A program made the translations under genes and the position numbers. From Francisella salimarina (GTDB taxonomy: Bacteria > Pseudomonadota > Gammaproteobacteria > Francisellales > Francisellaceae), in the NCBI RefSeq assembly GCF_007923265.1, contig NZ_VOJA01000001.1:434001-498000 (forward strand): 64,000 bases of DNA, written 5' to 3'. Position 1 is the first letter of the stretch, and each line of letters opens with the position of its first letter. Shown one piece after another: positions 40,328 through 49,786 of the stretch. Under the pieces are notes generated by a model, which saw only the letters and a list, made by a program, of their open reading frames with translations, was not told the origin of the DNA and ran no database searches.

Positions 40328-41749
40328 TTATTTATTAAGCTCTTCTTGAACTATCTGGTTAACTTGCTTAGGATTTGCCTTGCCTTTACTAGCTTTCATA
40401 GCCTGACCTACGAAAAAGCCCATAAGCTTAGTTTTACCAGCTTTAAAGTCAGCAGCTTGTTGAGGGTTCGCAGCAATTATACCTTGAACTAGCTCTCTTA
40501 TTGCACTCTCATCTGATACTTGTTTCAAACCTAGTTTCTCGATAATATTAGCAACAGATGTAGCTGACTCAATATATTCTGCTATGACTTTCTTAGCACT
40601 CGCTTGTGAGATAACATCTTTTTGGACATTATCAATAATCTCTAATAGAATCTCAGCAGGGATTATATCTACTGAAAACTCTTTTTCCGCTCTATTAAGA
40701 GTTGATATTAGATCAACTGTTATCCAGTTATACGCTGGCTTATAACCTATCACAGTCGCTACCTGATCATAGTAATCTGCTATCTCAAGATTTGATAATA
40801 AAAACTCAACTTCTTGATCAGCTAAATGCTCACGATAGACTGCTTCACGCTCTTCTGGCTTGAGTGGCATCTGCTTTTTGATACTTTCGATATATTCATC
40901 AGTTATTACCAACGGTAATAAATCTGGATCTGGGAAATAACGATAATCAAAAGCATCCTCTTTTGCACGCATTGAACGTGTTTCATTTGCATCAGCATCA
41001 TATAGACGAGTTTCTTGAACAACTTCTCCTCCAGACTCTAGCACAGCTATTTGACGAGCATATTCATACTCAATCGCTTTATCAATAAATCTAAAAGAGT
41101 TTATGTTTTTAAGTTCTGCCCGAGTACCAAACTTATCTTGGCCTTGTGGTCTAATTGACAAGTTGACATCACATCTAAACGAGCCTTCTTGCATATTACC
41201 ATCACATATACCCAAATGTTTGACTAGCTGATGAAGCTTCTTAAGATAAGAAACCACCTCTTCAGATGACCTAAAATCAGGATATGTAACTATTTCTAAA
41301 AGTGGTGTACCTGCACGGTTATAATCTAATCCTGTCTCGCCAGCTACATAACCATGAACTGATTTCCCAGCATCTTCTTCTAGATGAGCTCGCTCAATTC
41401 TGATAGTTTTGGTTCCATTAGAAGTTTCAATCTCTAGATTACCCTCTTGTACTATTGGATTATGAGATTGACTAATCTGGTAGCCTTTTGGTAAATCTGG
41501 ATAAAAGTAATTCTTACGTGCGAAGAAACTATCCTTTGATATCTTAGCATCTACAGCTAAACCAAATATAACAGCTTTACGAATAGCTTCTTTATTTACT
41601 ACAGGCAAAGTTCCTGGCAAACCTAAATCTAAAAATGCAGCCTGAGTATTTTGATGCTGCCCATATTTTGTTGCAGAAGTCGAAAACAGCTTAGATTTAG
41701 TACTTAACTGAATATGGACCTCTAGCCCTATCACCATTTCCCAATTCAC
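40328..41749 (-). CDS. gatB: Asp-tRNA(Asn)/Glu-tRNA(Gln) amidotransferase subunit B
   Basis: Subunit that binds and phosphorylates mischarged Glu-tRNA(Gln) or Asp-tRNA(Asn) for transamidation. The 473-aa length is normal. The N-terminus WEMVIGLEVHIQLSTKSKLF, the DYNRAGTPLLEI block (about 134-145) and the helical C-terminal YqeY-like domain are visible. It follows gatA by 2 bp. Confidence 0.97.
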   Translation of the reverse strand: MNWEMVIGLEVHIQLSTKSKLFSTSATKYGQHQNTQAAFLDLGLPGTLPVVNKEAIRKAVIFGLAVDAKISKDSFFARKNYFYPDLPKGYQISQSHNPIVQEGNLEIETSNGTKTIRIERAHLEEDAGKSVHGYVAGETGLDYNRAGTPLLEIVTYPDFRSSEEVVSYLKKLHQLVKHLGICDGNMQEGSFRCDVNLSIRPQGQDKFGTRAELKNINSFRFIDKAIEYEYARQIAVLESGGEVVQETRLYDADANETRSMRAKEDAFDYRYFPDPDLLPLVITDEYIESIKKQMPLKPEEREAVYREHLADQEVEFLLSNLEIADYYDQVATVIGYKPAYNWITVDLISTLNRAEKEFSVDIIPAEILLEIIDNVQKDVISQASAKKVIAEYIESATSVANIIEKLGLKQVSDESAIRELVQGIIAANPQQAADFKAGKTKLMGFFVGQAMKASKGKANPKQVNQIVQEELNK

Positions 41750-41751
41750 TA

Positions 41752-43197
41752 TTAAATCCTCGCTTGTTCTAAAATAAATTCTTCAATACCATAACTATTT
41801 TGATATTGTGTGACCATTTGTGTCAAAACATTATCATTAAATGCTTTAGCCATGAACTGACCACCAACAGGTAAATCATTAGCAAAACCAATCGGAAAAG
41901 CTATTGCTGGTAGACCTGATATATTAGCTGGTATAGTATAAATATCTGATAGATATGCCGAAACAGGATCTAACTTATCGCCTTTTTTGAAAGCCTCACT
42001 TGGAGCTGCAGGCATAAATACAACATCAACTTGCTCAAATATTTGATTAATTTGATCAGTCATCACCTTACGTAGCTGTTGAGCCTTATTATAATAAGAG
42101 TCATACTGGCTTGATGCTAACACATAGTTACCTATCATGATTCTACGCTTAACCTCTTCACCAAAACCATCAGTACGAGATTTTCTGTATAATTCATCTA
42201 AGTCTCTAGCTTCTGGATTACGATAGCCATATCTAATACCATCATATCTAGCTAGGTTAGCAGCTGCTTCTGCTGGTGTTATGATATAGTAAGTTGAAAG
42301 AGCCTCTTTTAAGTCAGGAACCTTAACTGACTTTATTTCAGCTCCTAGCTTTTTGAAATTATCAAGAGTTTTTGACACAGCTTCTTGTATTTGTGCTGGC
42401 AGGTCTTTGATCAAACTTTCATCAACACCAATTACTTTACCTGAGATATCTTTCTCTAAATCTTGTGTAAAATGATTTTCTTTTACACCAACACAGGTAG
42501 AATCATACTGACACTCTCCAGAGATAGTATCCAACATAATAGCTACATCTTCTGCATAATGTCCAAAAATACCTGCTTGATCAAAAGATGATGCAAAAGC
42601 TACCATACCAAATCTTGAAGTACTTCCATAAGTTGGCTTCATAGCTGTTAGACCACAAAAACTCGCAGGCTGTCTCACAGATCCACCAGTATCTGAACCT
42701 GTACTAACAGGAGCAAATCCTGCAGCAACCGCAGCTGCTGAACCACCTGAAGATCCACCTGGTACTCTCTCCAAGTCCCAAGGATTACTAACAGCTCCAT
42801 AATAGCTATGCTCATTAGTTGAGCCCATAGCGAACTCATCCATATTTAACTTACCAAGAGTTACCATACCTTGATCTTTACAGTTTTTTGTAACTGTTGA
42901 ATCATATGGAGCTACGAAGTTATCTAACATCTTAGAAGCTGCTGTTGTTTTGATACCTTTTGTACAAAAAAGATCTTTATGCAAAATAGGTATACCAGTC
43001 AACAAACTTTGCTGACCTGCAGAAATAATAGCATCAGCGTTTTCTGCTTCTTTTAGTGCCTCTGCTTCACATAGTGTAATTACAGAGTTTATGGTTTTAT
43101 CTTGGTCTTTTATTTTTGCTAGATATTGCTTAGTCAGCTCAACTGTTGTGACTTCACCACTATCTAACCTTGCTCTCAATTTTTTAATATATGACAT
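41752..43197 (-). CDS. gatA: Asp-tRNA(Asn)/Glu-tRNA(Gln) amidotransferase subunit A
   Basis: Amidase subunit that releases ammonia from glutamine for the GatB reaction. The 481-aa protein has the amidase-signature triad K74, S149 (in GGSSGGS, 147-153) and S173 (in GSDTGGS). It lies 8 bp after gatC. Confidence 0.97.
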   Translation of the reverse strand: MSYIKKLRARLDSGEVTTVELTKQYLAKIKDQDKTINSVITLCEAEALKEAENADAIISAGQQSLLTGIPILHKDLFCTKGIKTTAASKMLDNFVAPYDSTVTKNCKDQGMVTLGKLNMDEFAMGSTNEHSYYGAVSNPWDLERVPGGSSGGSAAAVAAGFAPVSTGSDTGGSVRQPASFCGLTAMKPTYGSTSRFGMVAFASSFDQAGIFGHYAEDVAIMLDTISGECQYDSTCVGVKENHFTQDLEKDISGKVIGVDESLIKDLPAQIQEAVSKTLDNFKKLGAEIKSVKVPDLKEALSTYYIITPAEAAANLARYDGIRYGYRNPEARDLDELYRKSRTDGFGEEVKRRIMIGNYVLASSQYDSYYNKAQQLRKVMTDQINQIFEQVDVVFMPAAPSEAFKKGDKLDPVSAYLSDIYTIPANISGLPAIAFPIGFANDLPVGGQFMAKAFNDNVLTQMVTQYQNSYGIEEFILEQARI

Positions 43198-43205
43198 TGC
43201 TCACC

Positions 43206-43487
43206 CTATTTAACAACCTGTGGCACCATAAAATAATCATCAACTACTTCACAAGCAAATTTATCAAAACTTGCTCGATTATCTTGATCTTGAGGAATAT
43301 CTTCACGAAATTTAAAATCAACACTAATTGGAGAAACCATAGGCGTAACTCCATTAGCATCAAAATTCTTGACGGCATCAAGAATCTCACAAATATTGGT
43401 AAGATCTTGAGTATATTGCTCTAACTGCTGCTCATTCAAATCAAAACAAGATAGCTTAGCAATATGTTTTACTAGTTTTTTATCCAT
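43206..43487 (-). CDS. gatC: Asp-tRNA(Asn)/Glu-tRNA(Gln) amidotransferase subunit C
   Basis: Small 93-aa subunit that wraps around GatA and stabilises the GatCAB complex. The sequence pattern VKHIAKLSCFDLNEQQLEQY and the C-terminal FREDIPQD segment are typical. First gene of gatCAB. A -10 TATAAT lies on the minus strand at 43528-43533 with only a weak -35. Confidence 0.93.
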   Translation of the reverse strand: MDKKLVKHIAKLSCFDLNEQQLEQYTQDLTNICEILDAVKNFDANGVTPMVSPISVDFKFREDIPQDQDNRASFDKFACEVVDDYFMVPQVVK

Positions 43488-43568
43488 TTAAACACCTAAA
43501 TAAATCATTAGAAACAAATACTCCTAAATTATAGAATACTCATAATGATAAAGAAAGATATACGACTA

Positions 43569-44639
43569 CTATTTTATATTAGATGGTTGGTTCTGAATTT
43601 GTTCTTTTATCGTTGCTGGCTTGAGCACCGGTTCACTTTTTTTGACACCTATATGTAGCTGACTACTGTTTAGATTTATAGGGAAACCATTATATCTACG
43701 CCATAACTCATAACCTAGACTAACATCATTAAGCAATACCCAACCATGTACTTTGGTACCTAACCTTAATACATCTGGCGATGGCCAATCTCTACTCCCG
43801 CTTTGCTTAACAAATATTTTAAACTGTCCTTGAGCATTATTTTGAGGAGAAATGAATATAACCTCTCCTTCAAAAGTACCTATAGCGACTTGTGGCCAAC
43901 CACTAAACTGAACTGCTGGCCACCCCTCAAATTGTAGCATTACCTTATCACCAACTTTGACAAGAGGAACATCCATACTATTGATCCACAACTCAACTAT
44001 TCTAGACTTACTCTCCGGCACAATTGTCGCTAGCACATCAGTATCTTTTACAATCACTCCACCCATACCATGGATACGATCCATTATTACCCCATCAGTA
44101 GGCGCTTTAACTAATCGACTTTGTTGACGAGCTATCTGGACCTTAACTTTTGCTAGATCCACATTAAGCTTTGATAATTCTTGTGTGTAATTAACCATCT
44201 CCATCTGAGCTTGCTCATATATCCTCTGAGTACTCGCCCCTTTATCTATAAGATACTTGTGTCTTTCGATATTGTTTTGAGTATTTTTAATAGCCAGCTT
44301 AACAGATTTAACACCTAACTCTATCGCTGCTTTTTCTTCTTCTAAGCGTGAGACAACCTCAGGATCAAGATCTAGTACCTCAACAATAGGATCTCCTTTT
44401 TTAACAGCATCGCCCTCAAACACATACCACTTGCCTAATCTACCACCTATTGGAGCAGAAATATTTTGTTGACGTTCAGACGGTGATAAGGTTGTCACAT
44501 CTCCATAACCATCAACAGTTTGCTGCCAAGGAATAATAGCCAAGATAACACCAACTGCTATGATACTTAATAAAACTAAAAATATAATCTTTTTAAAACT
44601 AGGATCTTTCCTAAGCATTTCAGATGATTTTAACTGCAT
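43569..44639 (-). CDS. HlyD-family membrane fusion protein
   Basis: Periplasmic adaptor of 356 aa with one N-terminal membrane anchor (about 17-40), a lipoyl-like half motif (APIGGRLGKWYVFEGDAVKKGDPIVEV), a coiled-coil hairpin (about 115-180), the second lipoyl half and a beta-barrel domain. Such adaptors link an inner-membrane transporter to a TolC-type channel. It follows the ABC-like gene by 10 bp, forming a two-gene exporter-like unit. TolC-family candidates include the protein at 59062-60591. Confidence 0.88.
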   Translation of the reverse strand: MQLKSSEMLRKDPSFKKIIFLVLLSIIAVGVILAIIPWQQTVDGYGDVTTLSPSERQQNISAPIGGRLGKWYVFEGDAVKKGDPIVEVLDLDPEVVSRLEEEKAAIELGVKSVKLAIKNTQNNIERHKYLIDKGASTQRIYEQAQMEMVNYTQELSKLNVDLAKVKVQIARQQSRLVKAPTDGVIMDRIHGMGGVIVKDTDVLATIVPESKSRIVELWINSMDVPLVKVGDKVMLQFEGWPAVQFSGWPQVAIGTFEGEVIFISPQNNAQGQFKIFVKQSGSRDWPSPDVLRLGTKVHGWVLLNDVSLGYELWRRYNGFPINLNSSQLHIGVKKSEPVLKPATIKEQIQNQPSNIK

Positions 44640-44649
44640 AATAAGTCAC

Positions 44650-46194
44650 CTACTGAATAGATATAATTAAGGTTGGTAACGCTATTTTACGAAGTATGTT
44701 CGTAATCGCCATATCACCGTTTCTATTTGTTAAACCATACGAATCAACCAATATCAACAATTTAGGCTGCTTCAAAATGGCTCTTATCAAGTTCATTTTC
44801 AATACTACTAAGGTATTAAATTCTAGATTATATTTTATAGTCTGAGAATCAATTTCCATTTCAAAATATTTCTCGAGAAACTTCACATCAAAAGCATCAA
44901 GAAGTTCGCTTAGATAGCTCAGTCTCTCTTGAGAAAAGTCACTTTCGCAGAGGTTATCTAATACTGTACCGGCAATAATTTCAATACCGCTAGCTATATG
45001 AATTTTTTTAGCTACTTCTTTTTTACTATAGTTATTCAAACAAATACTATTAAGCTTTATCACTCCCAAAGAATCATCATCAAAGAATGAATCTAGTATT
45101 TTTTGAGCACCACCTACTGACAAGCACAGTTGGTGAAAGTTATCTTTTTCATAATCAAGATAATATCTTTGATCGTCAGAGACACTGATATCAATCGATG
45201 AAATCGTATTAACTATACTAGCCTCTTTGTGTTGTATACTATCTTTTTGTCCTTCAGAAATCTCAAGCAGATCTAATATTTTACGTACAGCTACCATGAA
45301 GCCATAACAATCATAGAGATATTGACTAAATTTCAATAACCCCAGTAGAACTATATTTACCAATATTTCTGCAGCGATTAATTGACCAATAGATAGCTGA
45401 CCGTTTATGATTAGGTAACTACCAATACCCAACAGCAATATATTTATGAAGATGTAAGTTAAGCCTATATAGATATGCTGTCTAAGAACCACACCAAAAA
45501 AACTTGATCTAGCTTCGATATAGCCACATAACTTAGCATCTACTTTGTTTATAGAATTTTCTAAAGGACGTTGCTTGAATGACAGAAACTCAGCTGTCTT
45601 CTCTTCCAAAGAGTCAACTATACTATATATTTTGCTAGACTCTCTCACTCCCGCATTATAGCCTGCCCTCATAGGAACAAAAATGGATAATACAATACAG
45701 GTAATAAGCAAAATATCAAAGACCAAAAATAGCGGATGATAAAATGCTAAAATAATCACACAAAAAAGAGTTTGCAGAAATATATCAAGAAGTATTATAA
45801 ATATAACTGATACGGATTTTTGCAAGAACTTGAGTTCAAACGCTCTATTAATCTTTTCCCGAACATTTATCTTATCTAACTTGTTAAAATCAACCCTATA
45901 AATAGCTGTCATCACGCGTAAGACAACATCTACGAAGACTTTTCTTTGGATATCTTCAACAAGTTTTAACTGTAAAATTCTCACAAAAAAAGCTGCTGTT
46001 AGTAAAATAAATAAAATAGTAATAAGTGATATAACAGGTCTAATAGACAAGCTGACACCAACAAGATTAACTAGTGTCTGAACTGATACAGGTATTGTCA
46101 GCGATAAAAAACCTAGTAATAAACTATATATTATGAGTATATAGACAGTATGCTTAGGAATTTTTAAAACCGTTTTAATTTGTTTATACAACAT
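44650..46194 (-). CDS. ABC-exporter-like membrane protein with a degenerate ATPase domain
   Basis: A 514-aa protein. Residues 1 to about 310 resemble a six-helix ABC exporter membrane domain. Residues about 330-514 occupy the place of the nucleotide-binding domain, but its motifs are decayed. The Walker A site reads VGGAQKIL (360-367) without the GxGKS/T pattern, the LSGGQ signature is replaced near 459-463 (FNTLV), and the Walker B region LLILVDS (479-485) lacks the catalytic Glu. The frame is intact and uninterrupted, so it looks like a maintained pseudo-ATPase rather than a pseudogene. It is coupled to the HlyD adaptor. What it transports, and what powers it, is unknown. Confidence 0.8.
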   Translation of the reverse strand: MLYKQIKTVLKIPKHTVYILIIYSLLLGFLSLTIPVSVQTLVNLVGVSLSIRPVISLITILFILLTAAFFVRILQLKLVEDIQRKVFVDVVLRVMTAIYRVDFNKLDKINVREKINRAFELKFLQKSVSVIFIILLDIFLQTLFCVIILAFYHPLFLVFDILLITCIVLSIFVPMRAGYNAGVRESSKIYSIVDSLEEKTAEFLSFKQRPLENSINKVDAKLCGYIEARSSFFGVVLRQHIYIGLTYIFINILLLGIGSYLIINGQLSIGQLIAAEILVNIVLLGLLKFSQYLYDCYGFMVAVRKILDLLEISEGQKDSIQHKEASIVNTISSIDISVSDDQRYYLDYEKDNFHQLCLSVGGAQKILDSFFDDDSLGVIKLNSICLNNYSKKEVAKKIHIASGIEIIAGTVLDNLCESDFSQERLSYLSELLDAFDVKFLEKYFEMEIDSQTIKYNLEFNTLVVLKMNLIRAILKQPKLLILVDSYGLTNRNGDMAITNILRKIALPTLIISIQ

Positions 46195-46356
46195 AATAAG
46201 CAGAGTACAACATCAAGGTGAATATACTACTTTAGTATAATATTGTTTTAAATAATGTCTATACTGGGATATTAATTTTATGTAATGATACTACTCGTAT
46301 CTAACAAAGATATATTTATAGTTAAGAGACGATTAGAAAAGTGTTATAGATTATCC

Positions 46357-47655
46357 TTAACTTTTGATTGATCTTTCAAATACATTATCAATTTCTTTTA
46401 GATAAGTCTTTTTGATACCCTCGAAGTCCATTTCTGGAACATTTAGGATAATGCTGTGTTCATCTTGCATTACTTTCTGCAAGTTTTTAGAGAATGATTC
46501 TCCTTGTTTAAGATCAAAAGCAACCTGTTGAACAATCTTGTAGCAATCTTCACGCATAAATGGTGTGTTTGCTACTAGGAAGTGTAGATAGAAACTTGAT
46601 AAGTATGCGCTTGTGCTTCTAACTCTATCCTCGATGATATCTTTTTGAACTACAAGGTTATCAATAGTGTTTTTCATTCTACGCAAAGCATAAACCATAA
46701 TACCAAAGTTATCTGGTAAGTAAAAACGCTCAGCTGAAGAGTGAGAAATATCTCTTTCATGCCATAATACACAGTTCTCTAATGCAACAGATACATGTGA
46801 TCTTAACATTCTTGCCATACCCGTTAGATTTTCTGTAGAGATAGGGTTCTTCTTATGTGGCATAGTTGAAGAGCCTTTTTGACCTTTAGAGAAACCTTCA
46901 TACACTTCAAAAACATCACTTCTGTGTAAATGTCTAATCTCAACCGCCAATCTCTCAATAGCAGAAGCAATAAGCCCATGAATAGAAATTAATTTAGCGA
47001 TTCTATCTCTTGGGATAACTTGAGTAGAAACTTCTTCAACTGGTAGACCTAAGATATCTGCAGCCTTTTTCTCATCTTCTGTAGTTAAAATACAGTAGTT
47101 ACCTACCGCACCTGAGAACTGCACTGTCAAACCATCTTTTTGGAAGTCTTTAAGGTCTTTTAGTCTACGTTTAAACTCAACATAAGCACCTAAAAACTTC
47201 TGACCGAAGCTCATAGGCTCTGCAAACATACCATGACTTCTACCCATAGTAATGATTTCTTTTGTTTCTTGAGCCTTTGCTAGTAACGAATCACACAATG
47301 CTTCTAGATCTCTAACAACGTAGTCCATAGACTCACGAATCTGCAAGCTAAGTGCTGAGTCAATAATATCTGAAGATGTAACACCAAAATGAAAAAACTT
47401 ACCAGTCTCAGCAGTGAACTGCTCAGCAATAGAAGTACAAAAAGCTATAATATCATGCTTAGTAACTTTCTCGATCTCATCAACCCTGTCAGGTCTAATT
47501 TCTGCTTTAGCACGAATCTCTGCTGCAGTGCCTTTAGGCACCATTTTGTCTTCCAATGCTTCAAGAATTGCCAACTCAACCTCAAGCATTTTTGCATACT
47601 TATTTTCATCTGCCCAAATCTTTGAGATTTCTGCTACATCATACCTTTTTATCAT
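46357..47655 (-). CDS. purB: Adenylosuccinate lyase
   Basis: Purine biosynthesis enzyme that cleaves SAICAR and adenylosuccinate, releasing fumarate. The 432-aa protein has the fumarase/lyase superfamily signature GSSTMPHKKNP (about 263-273), TSSDIIDSALS and GRSHGMFAEP. It stands alone between the ABC-like gene and the tandem exported proteins. Confidence 0.96.
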   Translation of the reverse strand: MIKRYDVAEISKIWADENKYAKMLEVELAILEALEDKMVPKGTAAEIRAKAEIRPDRVDEIEKVTKHDIIAFCTSIAEQFTAETGKFFHFGVTSSDIIDSALSLQIRESMDYVVRDLEALCDSLLAKAQETKEIITMGRSHGMFAEPMSFGQKFLGAYVEFKRRLKDLKDFQKDGLTVQFSGAVGNYCILTTEDEKKAADILGLPVEEVSTQVIPRDRIAKLISIHGLIASAIERLAVEIRHLHRSDVFEVYEGFSKGQKGSSTMPHKKNPISTENLTGMARMLRSHVSVALENCVLWHERDISHSSAERFYLPDNFGIMVYALRRMKNTIDNLVVQKDIIEDRVRSTSAYLSSFYLHFLVANTPFMREDCYKIVQQVAFDLKQGESFSKNLQKVMQDEHSIILNVPEMDFEGIKKTYLKEIDNVFERSIKS

Positions 47656-47858
47656 TTTACTACCCTATTTGACAAACATGTATAAGCACTCTGATCAGCT
47701 CGGACTCAAAACTAAATACTAAAACTCAGAAGACACTGTATACAATGATTTACTTGATTGAACATAAATATATCTTAATTTTCTCAAATAGAACTATATT
47801 GTCAACATTTTTATAAATATTACTCTTCGACGATTTTACTAATTTTTTTCAACTCATT

Positions 47859-47867
47859 TGCTATAAT
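47859..47867 (+). promoter_or_regulatory. Extended -10 promoter element before the tandem exported-protein genes
   Basis: TGCTATAAT is a perfect extended -10 (TGn plus TATAAT). No good -35 is visible, which is usual for this promoter type. About 80 bp separate it from the ATG at 47950. Confidence 0.6.
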
Positions 47868-47936
47868 ATTATCTTAAAGATTATGATTAAAAATACCTAT
47901 TGTATTCAATATACAAATCAAAATGGATTGCCTAGC

Positions 47937-47944
47937 AAAAGGAG
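47937..47944 (+). promoter_or_regulatory. Ribosome-binding site that fixes the start at 47950
   Basis: AAAAGGAG lies 5 bp before the ATG at 47950. An upstream in-frame ATG at 47923 has no such site and would put nine polar residues in front of the signal peptide. Confidence 0.85.
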
Positions 47945-47949
47945 ATAGC

Positions 47950-48585
47950 ATGAAAAAGCTTATATTATCATCAGTCGCAATTATGACTCTAGCATCTACA
48001 GGCTATAGCTCAGAGCTAAAAGGTAGTGACTACATTTCAACAGATGTTGGTACAACATATAATTTCCAACGTATTGAAGCCAATGATGAAGATAATTTTC
48101 TAGTTCAAACAAAAATAGAAAGCTGTAACAATGATAAAACATCATGCAAATATGTCAGCGAAATTAAAGATCCTTCTGGAAAAGAAATAACTCAATCAAA
48201 ATATGAGTATAGTTATACCGTAAAAAACAATGGTGATGTCTATATTCAGCATCCTAATACTGACAAAGAAACTCTGCTTTTACCAGCCAATATAAAGTTC
48301 AACAAGCTTAGAAAAGAAAATATAACTATAGGCAATAGCCAGTTCTCAAATACTTATGAATTTAAAAAAGAAATTCCTAAACTGACTGTTAACGGTAAAG
48401 ACTATGAGAACTGTATAGAACTAGAAGCCAACTCAGTTGTCACATACAAAAAACAAGTCGAAAAAACTCAAAGCTTAGAAACCTATTGTAAAGGAGTTGG
48501 GCTTGTCAAAGAAAACTTGAAAGAAACTCTTAACTCAGAGGCTCCTATAATCTATAAGAATGTTCTTATGTCTATTACAAAATAA
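47950..48585 (+). CDS. Uncharacterised exported protein, paralogue of the next gene
   Basis: A 211-aa protein starting MKKLILSSVAIMTL, a signal peptide with likely cleavage near residue 20. The mature part has a GSDYIS segment, an ESCN...CKYVSEI cysteine pair and a later YENCIELEAN...TYCKGVGLV block with two more cysteines, all shared with the adjacent gene. The four cysteines suggest periplasmic disulfides. I recognise no known domain. The gap to the next gene is 5 bp. Confidence 0.8.
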   Translation: MKKLILSSVAIMTLASTGYSSELKGSDYISTDVGTTYNFQRIEANDEDNFLVQTKIESCNNDKTSCKYVSEIKDPSGKEITQSKYEYSYTVKNNGDVYIQHPNTDKETLLLPANIKFNKLRKENITIGNSQFSNTYEFKKEIPKLTVNGKDYENCIELEANSVVTYKKQVEKTQSLETYCKGVGLVKENLKETLNSEAPIIYKNVLMSITK

Positions 48586-48590
48586 AACTT

Positions 48591-49364
48591 ATGAAAAAAG
48601 TAACCTTTGCTTTAATTTCAATAATATTATTATCCGGCTGTTCTACAACTATAATTAACGGTAGTGATTACATATCTATGCAACCAGATACTAAGTATCG
48701 CTACAAAAGAACTGCACTAAAAGCAAATAAGTCTATTTTTATTGATATCGATATAGAGTCTTGCAATAGTGGCGACTCAAAATGTAAATACTTTGTAACA
48801 GTAAAAAACAATAAAAACAAAATATTAGAGCAATATTACGAAACATATTATGTAAATTTTTTTGGTGATGTATATCTAACCGACAAAGTATATCCTAACA
48901 GCACTCTACTTTTACCAGCTAGAATTACTCTAAACCAAGAAATGCTTTTGAATAATGGTGATAGATATGGTGCTGTTCAAGAAAAACTACTTGCTCATAA
49001 GCTTATTCCTAAAATACAGGTGAATAATCATAAATATGAAAATTGTGTAAACATTCTGTTTGTATCAACAACCCCAACAGAGTCTGTTGACCTAAAATTA
49101 ATAACTGATGAGATCACTTGCAAAGGTATTGGCTCAGTCCAAAAAGAAATGCAAATGTCATATAGGCCTAAACACCCTAATACTAGTGCAGAAGAGATAA
49201 GTGATAGTGTGATGAAGTTCGCAGCTACCAAAAGCATCGGTAAAGATATGGCACCTGTAGGTTTTCTTAGACCTTTTGGACAAAAAAATGTAAAAACTGA
49301 TAGTGAAGGGTTTATTCTTATAGATACATACTTAGATATATTAGAATCTGTCACTCACAATTAG
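48591..49364 (+). CDS. Uncharacterised lipoprotein, paralogue of the preceding gene
   Basis: A 257-aa protein with a lipoprotein signal peptide ending in the lipobox LSGC (Cys at residue 17). It shares GSDYIS, the ESCN...CKYFV cysteine pair, the YENCVNI block and the CKGIGSVQKE block with the upstream protein, so the two arose by tandem duplication. One copy is lipid-anchored and the other soluble. The C-terminal 50 residues are unique to this copy. Function unknown. Confidence 0.8.
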   Translation: MKKVTFALISIILLSGCSTTIINGSDYISMQPDTKYRYKRTALKANKSIFIDIDIESCNSGDSKCKYFVTVKNNKNKILEQYYETYYVNFFGDVYLTDKVYPNSTLLLPARITLNQEMLLNNGDRYGAVQEKLLAHKLIPKIQVNNHKYENCVNILFVSTTPTESVDLKLITDEITCKGIGSVQKEMQMSYRPKHPNTSAEEISDSVMKFAATKSIGKDMAPVGFLRPFGQKNVKTDSEGFILIDTYLDILESVTHN

Positions 49365-49399
49365 CTTATCTATATACCGACTATATTTTGGATACTAAG

Positions 49400-49648
49400 C
49401 TAGCTACTAACAGCTCTCTTTTTCAGATAGTTGTATAAACTCCAACAACTAATAGCAACCCATGAAGTCTCAATAATAAATGACGGTAGGTTCCAGTAAT
49501 ACATCAGTGAGAATAGTACTCCTAGAGAGCCTATTATATTTAAAAGTAAGTAACTTAAATCACCAGATTTGACACGATTTGTTTGTAATAGGAAGAAGGC
49601 GATTATCACGAGGATATCTCCACCAACTCCTAGAGTGTTCGCTAACAC
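49400..49648 (-). CDS. Small membrane protein, CBU_0592-like
   Basis: An 82-aa protein with three hydrophobic segments (about 6-22, 28-46, 52-70). It starts with GTG at 49646-49648, supported by a good ribosome site TAAGGAG 5 bp upstream. The pattern GxGGDxLVIxAFFLLQ and NIIGSLGVLFSL resembles the small integral-membrane family named after Coxiella CBU_0592. Function unknown. Confidence 0.7.
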   Translation of the reverse strand: MLANTLGVGGDILVIIAFFLLQTNRVKSGDLSYLLLNIIGSLGVLFSLMYYWNLPSFIIETSWVAISCWSLYNYLKKRAVSS

Positions 49649-49786
49649 ACTATCTCCTTATTTTTTTAGCTTAAAAGTTAATAATTCAAATGAATACCCA
49701 AACAAATTACCAACTAACGCTTAGATATTTTTAAAAAAGATACTAGAATAGCCCCAACATTACAACATTATCGTAAATAAATATAA

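Noticed and set aside
44650-46194. Calling the ABC-like gene a pseudogene
   Set aside because: The frame is full length without stops, the membrane part is well formed and the partner HlyD gene is intact. Only the ATPase motifs are lost.
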